Source of the DNA: an uncultured Sporolactobacillus sp.
Lineage (GTDB): Bacteria > Bacillota > Bacilli > Bacillales > Sporolactobacillaceae
Direction of reading: 5' to 3'
NCBI GenBank assembly: GCA_900543345.1
Contig: UQRJ01000184.1
Location: 1 to 6,204, forward strand
Length of the DNA: 6,204 nt
A model generated the notes under the pieces. The model made no database searches, was not told the origin of the DNA, and worked only from the letters and a program-made list of their open reading frames with translations. Positions 1 to 5,833 of this stretch are shown here, one piece after another (position 1 is the stretch's first letter; each line of letters opens with the position of its first letter). Made by a program: the position numbers and the translations under genes.

Positions 1-49
1 ACGAGATGTCTTAGGGTCTCGTGGGCTCGGAGATGTGTATAAGAGACAG
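1..49 (+). other. Illumina Nextera adapter contamination (non-genomic)
   Basis: Bases 16-49 are exactly the 34-base Nextera Read 2 transposase adapter: the 15-base part GTCTCGTGGGCTCGG followed by the 19-base Tn5 mosaic end AGATGTGTATAAGAGACAG. Bases 1-7 (acgagat) match the end of the P7 flow-cell primer. Bases 8-15 (gtcttagg) sit where the i7 index belongs, and their reverse complement CCTAAGAC is, from memory, index N726. Genomic sequence therefore begins at base 50. The ATG at 35-37 lies in the mosaic end, so a gene start placed there is an artefact. Confidence 0.98.
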
Positions 50-54
50 GATTC

Positions 55-59
55 GGAGG
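55..59 (+). promoter_or_regulatory. Ribosome binding site deciding the first gene's start
   Basis: GGAGG lies 8 bases before the ATG at 68. It is the first genomic signal after the adapter and supports 68 as the true start over the adapter-derived ATG at 35. Only 18 genomic bases precede the gene, so its promoter cannot be seen. Confidence 0.85.
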
Positions 60-67
60 CATTTTGT

Positions 68-1381
68 ATGGTAAACAAAGACAACAAACGATTTGATACG
101 TTAAAAATCCATGCGGGTTATGATCCGCGTCAGCACAATTACGCATCGGCCGTGCCGATTTATCAGAGCGTCGCATTTAATTTCGGCGATGCGGCGCGTG
201 CCGGCCAACTCGTGCGCTTTCGGGAAAAAGGGTTTACTTATACGCGTGTCGGCAATCCGACAACAGCCGTCCTCGAGGAGCGGATGGCGGAACTGGACGG
301 CGGGGCGGCCGCCGTTGCTTTTGCTTCCGGGATGGCGGCCGTCACCGGAACTATTTTTAATCTGGCCGAAGGCGGCGGCCGGATCATTGCTTCAGCTAAT
401 ATTTACGGCTCCAGTTTTGATGAATTTCGCACGCTGTTCCCTAAGTTCGGTATCCACTTTGATTTTATTTCCGATATTAACGACCTCAGTCGGGTGGAGG
501 CAGCGATTCGCGAAGACACAAAGGCAATTTTTGTTGAAAGTGTCACCAATCCGACGACGGTGGTTACCGATGTTGCCGCCTTGGCGGCCTTGGCGCATCA
601 GCACGGGATTCCGCTGGTGGTTGACAATACCTTTCCGACTCCTTATTTATTTAATCCGATCCACTGCGGGGCCGACATTGTCGTTTATTCATCGACCAAG
701 GGGATCAGCGGCCACGGCGATGTGGTTTCCGGATTAGTCATCGACGGCGGCCGCTTCGATTTCGGCAACGGCCGCTTCCAACAATTCGCGGAGAAGAATT
801 TTGTACTCGGCGACGAAGAGGAAGGCATCGAGCGCAGTTATCTGGAAGCATTTGACGAAGCTGTTTTTGCCGCCCGGCTGCGCATCGTTTACCTTCGCCT
901 CTTTGGCGCCGTGCTCAGCCCGATCGATGCCTATCTGGTGCTGCGCGGCCTGGATACGATTTCCGAGCGATTGAGCAAACAAGTGGCAAGCGCACGGAAG
1001 GTTGCGACGCATCTGGCCGCTCATCCGCGGGTTCGCCGAGTCTATTACTCCGGCTTGCCCGATCATCCGCAGCATGAACTGGTCGACGAGTATTTTCCGC
1101 GAGGAGTCGGCGCGATTTTTTCTTTCGAACTGGACGGGACGGAAGCGCAGACGAAAAAATTATTGGATAGCGTACATATTTTCAGCTATTTGCCGAATGT
1201 CGGCGATGTCCGTTCCTTAATTGTCAATCCGGGTCGGACGACGCATCGGGAAATGCCCGGGGCAACCCGGCGGCAAAACGGCGTGTCCAATGATTTGATC
1301 CGGCTGTCAATCGGACTGGAGGATGCGGACGACTTGATTGCCGACCTCGATCAGGCGATCGATCATGCATTCGCGTCATGA
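68..1381 (+). CDS. metY: O-acetylhomoserine sulfhydrylase-type PLP enzyme (Cys/Met metabolism family)
   Basis: This is a 437-residue cytosolic PLP enzyme of the Cys/Met metabolism family. Family members replace or eliminate the gamma substituent of homoserine or homocysteine derivatives; MetY makes homocysteine from O-acetylhomoserine and sulfide. Visible motifs are Y58-T-R60 (cofactor phosphate contact from the partner subunit), S87-G88-M89, Y114, D186 in VVDNTF (pyridine nitrogen contact), S208-S-T-K211 with K211 as the Schiff-base lysine, and R412 in RLSIG (substrate carboxylate). The extra stretch at about 222-275, after the lysine, and the length near 430 fit the MetY branch better than the shorter cystathionine lyases. 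The start at 68 has GGAGG 8 bases upstream; an in-frame ATG at 35 is adapter sequence. The segment before R412 reads NPGRTTHREMPGA, where I expect HPASTTH in typical MetY, so substrate and reaction (sulfhydrylase or gamma-lyase) are uncertain. It is the first visible gene of a four-gene operon, with 23 bp to the next. Confidence 0.9.
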   Translation: MVNKDNKRFDTLKIHAGYDPRQHNYASAVPIYQSVAFNFGDAARAGQLVRFREKGFTYTRVGNPTTAVLEERMAELDGGAAAVAFASGMAAVTGTIFNLAEGGGRIIASANIYGSSFDEFRTLFPKFGIHFDFISDINDLSRVEAAIREDTKAIFVESVTNPTTVVTDVAALAALAHQHGIPLVVDNTFPTPYLFNPIHCGADIVVYSSTKGISGHGDVVSGLVIDGGRFDFGNGRFQQFAEKNFVLGDEEEGIERSYLEAFDEAVFAARLRIVYLRLFGAVLSPIDAYLVLRGLDTISERLSKQVASARKVATHLAAHPRVRRVYYSGLPDHPQHELVDEYFPRGVGAIFSFELDGTEAQTKKLLDSVHIFSYLPNVGDVRSLIVNPGRTTHREMPGATRRQNGVSNDLIRLSIGLEDADDLIADLDQAIDHAFAS

Positions 1382-1386
1382 AATCA

Positions 1387-1396
1387 GAGAGGGGGG
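1387..1396 (+). promoter_or_regulatory. Ribosome binding site of the first amidohydrolase gene
   Basis: The purine run GAGAGGGGGG ends 8 bases before the ATG at 1405. This favours 1405 over the in-frame ATG at 1378, which overlaps the previous stop codon (ATGA) but would put this site inside the gene. Confidence 0.7.
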
Positions 1397-1404
1397 ATCG
1401 GCCG

Positions 1405-2589
1405 ATGGACAAGCACCCATTCGCCGATGAAGTTGTTGCTATTTATAAGGAATTGCATCGGCATCCGGAATTATCATTGCATGAATTTGCAACCAGCCGA
1501 AAGATTAAGCACTGGCTGAGCGAAAAATCGATTCAGTTGCGTAAATCGCAGCTGGCGACCGGTGCAGTTGCCCAAATCACGGGCGATCCGGACGGACCGG
1601 TTGTCGGGCTGCGGGCCGATATCGATGCGTTGCCGATTCAGGAGCAGACCGATTTGCCTTATCGCTCGCAAAACGACGGTGTCATGCATGCCTGCGGCCA
1701 TGATTTTCATACGGCGTCGCTGCTTGGAGCCGCATTTTTATTGAAAGAACAAGAGAATAAGCTTCCCGGCAGCGTTCGATTCATTTTTCAACCGGCCGAA
1801 GAAACGGGGCACGGCGGGATCAAAATGATTGCGGACGGCCAATTGGACGGACTGGCCGCCATGATCGGCATTCACAACAAGCCGGATTTGCCGGTCGGCA
1901 CGCTCGGTATCAAAGCTGGTCCGCTCATGGCGGCGTGCGATAAGTTCAAGGTCGTTTTTCGCGGCATCGGCGGGCATGCGGCCATCCCGGAAAAAACAAA
2001 AGATCCGATCGTTGCCGCTGCGTCATTCATTCAGTCCATCCAATCGGTAGTCAGCCGCAATATCTCGCCGAAACATGAGGCGGTGGTCAGTGTAACGAGT
2101 ATCCACGGCGGCGAAGTCTGGAACGTGCTTCCCGCATCCGTCGAATTGCTCGGCACCGTCCGGACATTTTACGACGAAGACCGCAAGCAGATTATCGATC
2201 GCTTCGAGCGGTTTGCCGAGGGATTCAAGCGAGCGTACGATGTGTCGATCGACGTCGAATGGGGGCAAGGAACGCCTTCGGTCCTGAATGATGAAAGTCT
2301 GGCAAAGGTCATTGCCCAAGCCAATCAAGAGACGGCTCGGGTCGTTGTCCCGGAGCTGTCGGTAGCCGGTGATGATTTTTCTACCTTTCAGCGGAAAGTG
2401 CCGGGCGTTTTTGTGTTTGTCGGTTCTAGCGGACCGGAAGATTGGCATCATCCGCGCTTTCAGGTCGATCCGCAAGGCCTGCCGGTCGCTACATATTTTT
2501 ATTATCGCTCGGCGATGGCTGTCTTAAGGGCTTTGCGGTCGAATATGAACGGGGCGCGTGCAGTGGAACAACGAAAACGGGGGGAATAA
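1405..2589 (+). CDS. M20-family N-acyl-amino-acid amidohydrolase, YxeP-like (first of two)
   Basis: This 394-residue M20 metallohydrolase (M20D, amidohydrolase branch) is expected to cleave an N-acyl group such as acetyl from an amino acid in the cytosol, using two metal ions. Motifs in order: ADIDALPIQEQ before the metal site; H95-A-C97-G-H99-D with C97 and H99 as ligands; FQPAEE with E132 as the likely general base and E133 as a ligand; H157 in GIHNKP; H191 in GGHAAIP of the lid/dimerization domain (about 181-290); AGDDF, a variant of the usual GGEDF; and H348 in WHHP near the C-terminus. All expected metal residues are present, so it should be active. From memory it closely resembles B. 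subtilis YxeP, a deacetylase in S-(2-succino)cysteine disposal. There is no signal peptide. The start at 1405 follows a purine-rich site; an in-frame ATG at 1378 is less likely. The dehydrogenase gene starts 2 bp after its stop, which implies translational coupling. The substrate cannot be told from sequence. Confidence 0.92.
   Translation: MDKHPFADEVVAIYKELHRHPELSLHEFATSRKIKHWLSEKSIQLRKSQLATGAVAQITGDPDGPVVGLRADIDALPIQEQTDLPYRSQNDGVMHACGHDFHTASLLGAAFLLKEQENKLPGSVRFIFQPAEETGHGGIKMIADGQLDGLAAMIGIHNKPDLPVGTLGIKAGPLMAACDKFKVVFRGIGGHAAIPEKTKDPIVAAASFIQSIQSVVSRNISPKHEAVVSVTSIHGGEVWNVLPASVELLGTVRTFYDEDRKQIIDRFERFAEGFKRAYDVSIDVEWGQGTPSVLNDESLAKVIAQANQETARVVVPELSVAGDDFSTFQRKVPGVFVFVGSSGPEDWHHPRFQVDPQGLPVATYFYYRSAMAVLRALRSNMNGARAVEQRKRGE
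2579..2584 (+). promoter_or_regulatory. Ribosome binding site of the dehydrogenase gene, inside the upstream gene
   Basis: GGGGGG lies 7 bases before the ATG at 2592 and sits in the last codons of the amidohydrolase gene. It supports the 2592 start over an in-frame upstream ATG at 2442 and points to coupled translation. Confidence 0.65.
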
Positions 2590-2591
2590 AG

Positions 2592-3683
2592 ATGGATCTG
2601 GGGAAAGTTGTTCGCGGCGGACCGAGTCAGTATATTTGCGCAAAACAGGCCATTCGTTATTTGGACGAATTAGTCGCTCCGTTTGTCGACATCCATATTG
2701 TGACGGGTGAAAAATCGTTTGCGGCGTTTGCTAAAGTTTACGGAAGGCAGATCCGCTGGCCGGTGCATCGTTATGACGGCTCGTCCAGCCATGAGGATAT
2801 GGATCGTTTAACCGCAGAGATCGGCCGGGCAGATCTGATCATCGGCATCGGCGGCGGCCGGGCGCTGGATACGGCCAAAGGCGTCAGTCATCGCCTGCAT
2901 GCGCATTATATCTGCATTCCGACAGTTCTGGGCACCTGTTCGGCTTATACACCGTTGGCGATCATTTACACGCCGCAGCGGGTGCATGTCGGCCGCGATC
3001 ATTTTCCGGAATCGGCTTATGCTGTTTTAGTCGATCTGTCGCTTCTGGTCACTTCGCCGCTACTTTACTTTACCGCCGGCATCGGCGACACCTTGGCCAA
3101 GTGGTATGAGGCGGTGTCGATTCCAAAAAACAAGACGCTCTCCGGCGATCCGTTCGTTCAGCTGGGCCTTGATGCCGCGTTGGACACCAAGAAACTTTTG
3201 CTGGCGCATGCCGAAGCGGCCGTGTCCGGACTTGAAGCGCAGCGGATCACGCCGGCATTTCGGATTGTGGCGGACACGATCGTCGGCATTTCCGGAACGG
3301 TCGGCAGTTTTGCCAGGGATTACGGCCGGGCTTCGGGGGCCCATGCGATTCACAATGCGATGAGCAAGATCCCCGAGACGCATCGCCTGCCGCACGGAAT
3401 CAAGGTTGCGTATGGCCTGCTGGTACTCTTGATGAGCGAAGGGAACGAAGACGAAGTCCGCAAACTGCTGCCATTCTATTGCCGGACACGGTTAAAATTT
3501 TCGCTGCGTCAATTCGGCATCAAGGATATTGAACAGGCAAAACGGATTTTGGCTAGGGAAGCGGTGGAGACGGAGCCCGGTTTTCATTTTGTTTTTTCAT
3601 CCTTTGACGAATCATTTATTCTCGATGCCATCGATCGTGTCGAAACCATTGCCGGACCGATGCTGCAGCACGTATCCGGCTGA
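2592..3683 (+). CDS. Iron-containing alcohol dehydrogenase-family enzyme, YbdH/HcxA-like
   Basis: This 363-residue protein belongs to the iron-containing alcohol dehydrogenase / glycerol dehydrogenase family. It has an N-terminal dinucleotide-binding half and a C-terminal helical metal-binding half. The nucleotide signature is G87-G-G89-R-A-L-D-T-A-K. The three metal ligands are D166 (GIGDTLAKWYE), H251 (GAHAIHN) and H268 (LPHGIKVAYG). The 17-residue spacing between the two histidines equals that of E. coli GldA (H254, H271). The motifs GIGDTLAKWYEAV, AHA(I/V)HN and HG(I/T)KVAYG match, from memory, E. coli YbdH (HcxA), reported to reduce 2-oxo acids such as 2-oxoglutarate and 2-oxobutanoate, better than true glycerol dehydrogenases. 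Reduction of a 2-oxo acid is therefore a better guess than glycerol oxidation, but it stays an inference. It lies between two paralogous amidohydrolase genes, 2 bp after the first and 16 bp before the second. Family assignment is secure; substrate and cofactor preference are not visible. Confidence 0.9.
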   Translation: MDLGKVVRGGPSQYICAKQAIRYLDELVAPFVDIHIVTGEKSFAAFAKVYGRQIRWPVHRYDGSSSHEDMDRLTAEIGRADLIIGIGGGRALDTAKGVSHRLHAHYICIPTVLGTCSAYTPLAIIYTPQRVHVGRDHFPESAYAVLVDLSLLVTSPLLYFTAGIGDTLAKWYEAVSIPKNKTLSGDPFVQLGLDAALDTKKLLLAHAEAAVSGLEAQRITPAFRIVADTIVGISGTVGSFARDYGRASGAHAIHNAMSKIPETHRLPHGIKVAYGLLVLLMSEGNEDEVRKLLPFYCRTRLKFSLRQFGIKDIEQAKRILAREAVETEPGFHFVFSSFDESFILDAIDRVETIAGPMLQHVSG

Positions 3684-3690
3684 AGGAGGA
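3683..3690 (+). promoter_or_regulatory. Strong ribosome binding site of the second amidohydrolase gene
   Basis: AAGGAGGA starts on the last base of the preceding stop codon and ends 9 bases before the ATG at 3700. It rules out an in-frame ATG at 3529, inside the dehydrogenase gene. A second, out-of-frame ATG at 3695 opens only a five-codon frame that closes at TAA 3710-3712. Confidence 0.85.
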
Positions 3691-3699
3691 ACAGATGCA

Positions 3700-4836
3700 A
3701 TGGATCAATTAAACGTAGCCGACGACCGGCCGATCGAACTCTTTCACTGGTTCCACGAACATCCGGAACTGGCACTGCAAGAATATGAGACGACGGAAAA
3801 AATCAAAACAGTGCTGCGGGCACATGAGATCGAGATCCTTCCGTCACCACTAAAAACCGGCGTTTTTGCCAAAATTAACGGCAAACAAGCGGAACCGCTA
3901 ATTGCGCTGCGTGCCGACATCGATGCTCTGCCGATTCAGGAAGAGACCGGACTCTCGTACGTGTCGCGGGCGACGGGCCGGATGCATGCCTGCGGCCATG
4001 ACTTTCACCTGACAAACTTACTGGCGGCGGCAATCGAGTTAAAGCGGAAAGAAAAACAATTAAATGGCAGTGTACTGCTGATTTTCCAACCGGCCGAGGA
4101 AGTAGAGCACGGGGCCGATAAGGTGGTTGCCACCGGCATATTGGCGGGAGTCCAGGCTATCTTCGGGCTGCATGTTAACGCCGAGATGCCCACCGGTGTG
4201 ATTGGTATCAAGGCGGGGCCGCTCAATGCGGCGGTCGACCGCTTTTTCGTCACCTTTAAAGGGAAGGGGTGCCATGCGGCGCATCCGGACGAGGGCAATG
4301 ACGTCATCGTGGCGGCCGGCGAGTTCATCGTTTCCGCCCAATCAATCGTCAGCCGGAATGTCAATGCATTCGCTTCCGCCGTCGTGTCGATTACTCATCT
4401 GGAAGCCGGCAAAACATGGAATGTACTGCCGGAAGCGGCGTTGCTTGAGGGGACGGTCCGTTCGTTTGACGATCAGACGCGGGAGAAAATTAAAGACCGG
4501 CTGGCGGATATGACGCGGGGCATTGCCGTGACCAACCGAATTGGCGGCGATTTCAAGTGGGTCGACGGTGCTCCGGCCGTTGTCAACGATCCCGAACTGA
4601 CCGAACTGGTGAAGGCTGTTGCTGAAAAAAATAGCTTTCCGCTCGCCGAGTTGAAGCCGTCAATGGGCGGCGAAGATTTTTCCAGCTATCAGCAAGTGAT
4701 TCCCGGCGCTTTCTTCAACATTGGCGTCGGTTCCGATTTTCCCGTGCACAACGGCCGGTTTCAAGTCGATGTCCGCGCGTTCGATCACGCGACGCCGATG
4801 TTTGTTAATTTGGTGGAAGCGTATTTTGCAAAATGA
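3700..4836 (+). CDS. M20-family N-acyl-amino-acid amidohydrolase (second paralogue)
   Basis: This 378-residue enzyme belongs to the same M20D branch as the gene at 1405-2589, and the two align over their whole length (shared RADIDALPIQE, MHACGHDFH, FQPAEE, IGIKAGPL, SVVSRN/SIVSRN, WNVLP, GRFQVD/PRFQVD blocks). It should be a cytosolic two-metal hydrolase that frees an amino acid from an N-acyl derivative. Metal and catalytic residues are C98 and H100 in MHACGHD, E133 (base) and E134 in FQPAEE, H158 in GLHVNAE, H192 in GCHAAHP of the lid domain, GGEDF, and H350 in VHNGRF. Differences from its paralogue near the active site (GIHNKPD to GLHVNAE, GGHAAIP to GCHAAHP, WHHP to VHNG) suggest a different acyl or side-chain preference. 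The start at 3700 follows AAGGAGGA. It is the last gene of the operon. No strong terminator follows directly; the nearest candidate is the A8/T8 hairpin about 230 bp downstream. Confidence 0.92.
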   Translation: MDQLNVADDRPIELFHWFHEHPELALQEYETTEKIKTVLRAHEIEILPSPLKTGVFAKINGKQAEPLIALRADIDALPIQEETGLSYVSRATGRMHACGHDFHLTNLLAAAIELKRKEKQLNGSVLLIFQPAEEVEHGADKVVATGILAGVQAIFGLHVNAEMPTGVIGIKAGPLNAAVDRFFVTFKGKGCHAAHPDEGNDVIVAAGEFIVSAQSIVSRNVNAFASAVVSITHLEAGKTWNVLPEAALLEGTVRSFDDQTREKIKDRLADMTRGIAVTNRIGGDFKWVDGAPAVVNDPELTELVKAVAEKNSFPLAELKPSMGGEDFSSYQQVIPGAFFNIGVGSDFPVHNGRFQVDVRAFDHATPMFVNLVEAYFAK

Positions 4837-5062
4837 GAACTGGCGATCGCTATTTTCTGCTTAAAAATGGCTTCTTATTAAAGTGAATTTTAATCGAATC
4901 ATTTTTGTTATGCTCCATTCTCACTTATTTTCGCTTTGATCAGTAAGCGGGACGAGTAGAATGGACAGAAAAATCAGATTGAACAGCTGGCAACCTGTCT
5001 ATCTTTACTGCTCATATGCTCCGTTTTTTGCCGCTCATCGTTCGTTGGGCCGTCTGTTTTAT

Positions 5063-5127
5063 GAAAAAAAAGCGGCCAATCGAGCTGGGAAAGATGGACT
5101 GCTCTCAAGGTGCGCGGCTTTTTTTTC
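5063..5127. terminator. Candidate bidirectional terminator (A8/T8-flanked hairpin)
   Basis: GAAAAAAAAGC at 5063-5073 is the exact reverse complement of GCTTTTTTTTC at 5117-5127. Inside, CC 5076-5077 can pair with GG 5109-5110, and GAGC 5082-5085 with GCTC 5101-5104, leaving a loop of 15 bases. The upper stem is interrupted, so stability is moderate. A T-run follows the hairpin on either strand, as expected of an intrinsic terminator working both ways, and it lies between convergent transcription units. Its distance from the plus-strand operon (about 230 bp) and from the DoxX gene (about 270 bp) is larger than usual. Confidence 0.5.
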
Positions 5128-5158
5128 GACTTACTTAAATCTACACTTTGCTTATTAA

Positions 5159-5295
5159 TAAAGGGGCTCATCGTTAAAGTCTTCCCCGTCCAATAGCTGC
5201 TGGAGATGGGGAAGTTAACGATGAGCCACTGCCATCCTAATCCCATAAAAACGCGGAATCCTACTGCAAAATGCTATTCTTGATCAGCCCCTTTA
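5159..5295. repeat. Candidate MITE-like unit with 14-bp terminal inverted repeats
   Basis: TAAAGGGGCTCATC at 5159-5172 and the reverse complement of 5282-5295 (TAAAGGGGCTGATC) agree at 13 of 14 positions. Both ends start with TA, the target duplication expected of IS630/Tc1-type transposition, so this could be a 137-bp non-autonomous element. The left end overlaps the arm of the internal hairpin at 5165-5227. It encodes nothing. The alternative is an RNA switch in which the left arm pairs with one of two partners. The repeats are seen; mobility is inferred. Confidence 0.35.
5165..5227. repeat. Perfect 13-bp inverted repeat with nested 7-bp stem
   Basis: GGCTCATCGTTAA (5165-5177) pairs exactly with TTAACGATGAGCC (5215-5227). 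After a three-base bulge (5178-5180), CTTCCCC (5181-5187) pairs with GGGGAAG (5208-5214), and TCCA/TGGA can extend it inside the 20-base loop. The result is a 20-bp stem, by far the strongest secondary structure in the window. Neither strand has a good T-run after it, so it is not a standard terminator. On the minus strand it would lie in the 3' untranslated region of the DoxX transcript, where it could stabilise the RNA end. Confidence 0.85.
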
Positions 5296-5395
5296 CTGGA
5301 TTGCCACTCAACTGCGCCATTCTACGGCGAGACTTGGCGTGGAAAGGTAGGAAACGTTGCTGCGGCACTAACGGCGAGGTTTCCGGCGTCGAATC

Positions 5396-5797
5396 TTAGC
5401 CGAAAATAAGGGCATCGATTGAATACGATCCGGCACCGGTCAAGGCAAGTCCAATGGCCGTCCCCAGGATCAGCAAATTATATTCGTAACCGTTTTTAGT
5501 CGCCCAATAGCCGTTTTTCCCGTGGACCGTTCCAATAGCGACCACCATCGTTGCCGCGATAATCAATCCCGCCAGCGGCGTCAGCAGTCCGAGGCTGAGC
5601 AGTAAGCCGCCGACAAATTCGGCCAAGCCGGCCAGCACCGCCATCGGGACCACCGGTTTAATACCAATCGACTGAAAAAATCCAGCCGTTTGTTTCAACC
5701 CCGGACCGCCGAACCAACCAAATAATTTCTGGGCACCGTGGCCGACAAAGGATAGCCCCAAAATTAAGCGAATAATCAATAGTCCGAAACTCAGCAT
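5396..5797 (-). CDS. DoxX-family small membrane protein, CatD/YfiD-like
   Basis: This is a 133-residue integral membrane protein of the DoxX family. It has four predicted helices at about 4-24, 48-70, 74-92 and 105-123. Family features visible are G19-H-G-A-Q-K-L-F-G-W-F near the end of helix 1, the LAGLAEFVGGLLL stretch of helix 2 with E60, and HGKNGYW..NGYEYNLL before helix 4. From memory it closely resembles B. subtilis CatD (YfiD), which is co-transcribed with the catechol dioxygenase CatE and induced by quinone or thiol stress. Here no dioxygenase gene follows: downstream is non-coding. Biochemical role is not established for most DoxX proteins; roles in thiol or redox stress have been proposed. 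The ATG at 5797 has GGAG (5806-5809) 8 bases upstream. An in-frame GTG at 5806 overlaps that site and is less likely. It is transcribed from its own promoter, convergent with the operon. Confidence 0.92.
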   Translation of the reverse strand: MLSFGLLIIRLILGLSFVGHGAQKLFGWFGGPGLKQTAGFFQSIGIKPVVPMAVLAGLAEFVGGLLLSLGLLTPLAGLIIAATMVVAIGTVHGKNGYWATKNGYEYNLLILGTAIGLALTGAGSYSIDALIFG

Positions 5798-5805
5798 ACA
5801 AATCA

Positions 5806-5809
5806 CTCC
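5806..5809 (-). promoter_or_regulatory. Ribosome binding site of the DoxX gene
   Basis: On the minus strand GGAG ends 8 bases before the ATG at 5797. It sets the start at 5797 and not at the GTG (5804-5806), whose first base is part of this site. Confidence 0.7.
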
Positions 5810-5810
5810 A

Positions 5811-5818
5811 TTCTAGAA
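5811..5818. promoter_or_regulatory. Palindrome TTCTAGAA in the DoxX leader
   Basis: This perfect 8-bp palindrome lies between the -10 box and the ribosome binding site, a position suited to an operator. It is short and does not match the CatR or YodB operator pattern I remember, so its role is unproven. Confidence 0.25.
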
Positions 5819-5833
5819 ATAATATCGGCTTAT

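Larger units (their letters stand above)
4837..5395. other. Non-coding interval between convergent genes
   Basis: No gene here is convincing. The two longest open frames (plus 4961-5158, 65 codons; minus 4974-5246, 90 codons) have no recognisable domain and run through the hairpins. The 5' third (4837-5000) is AT-rich, with one GCGATCGC palindrome at 4843-4850 and no clear terminator directly after the last operon gene. The middle and 3' parts hold two large hairpins and a candidate MITE-like unit, listed separately. Just downstream of the DoxX stop, on the minus strand, GGAAA at 5350-5354 can pair with TTTCC at 5380-5384 and CGTT at 5355-5358 with AACG at 5370-5373. No T-tract follows, so this is at best a weak terminator. 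Confidence 0.7.

Noticed and set aside
4843..4850. GCGATCGC palindrome just after the operon considered as an operator or terminator stem.
   Set aside because: An 8-bp self-complementary word has no loop for a hairpin, and nothing around it suggests a binding site.
5105..5118. TCAAGGTGCGCGGC resembles part of a T-box antiterminator.
   Set aside because: The conserved AGGGTGGNACCGCG core is incomplete, no specifier-loop structure is evident upstream, and no tRNA-ligase or amino-acid gene follows on that strand.
4961..5158. 65-codon plus-strand open frame in the spacer.
   Set aside because: It has no recognisable domain, no convincing ribosome site, runs of K and F from the A8/T8 tracts, and it passes through the terminator-like hairpin.
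4974..5246. 90-codon minus-strand open frame across both hairpins, considered as a transposase remnant.
   Set aside because: I recognise no transposase motif, and the frame is built from the inverted repeats and homopolymer runs.
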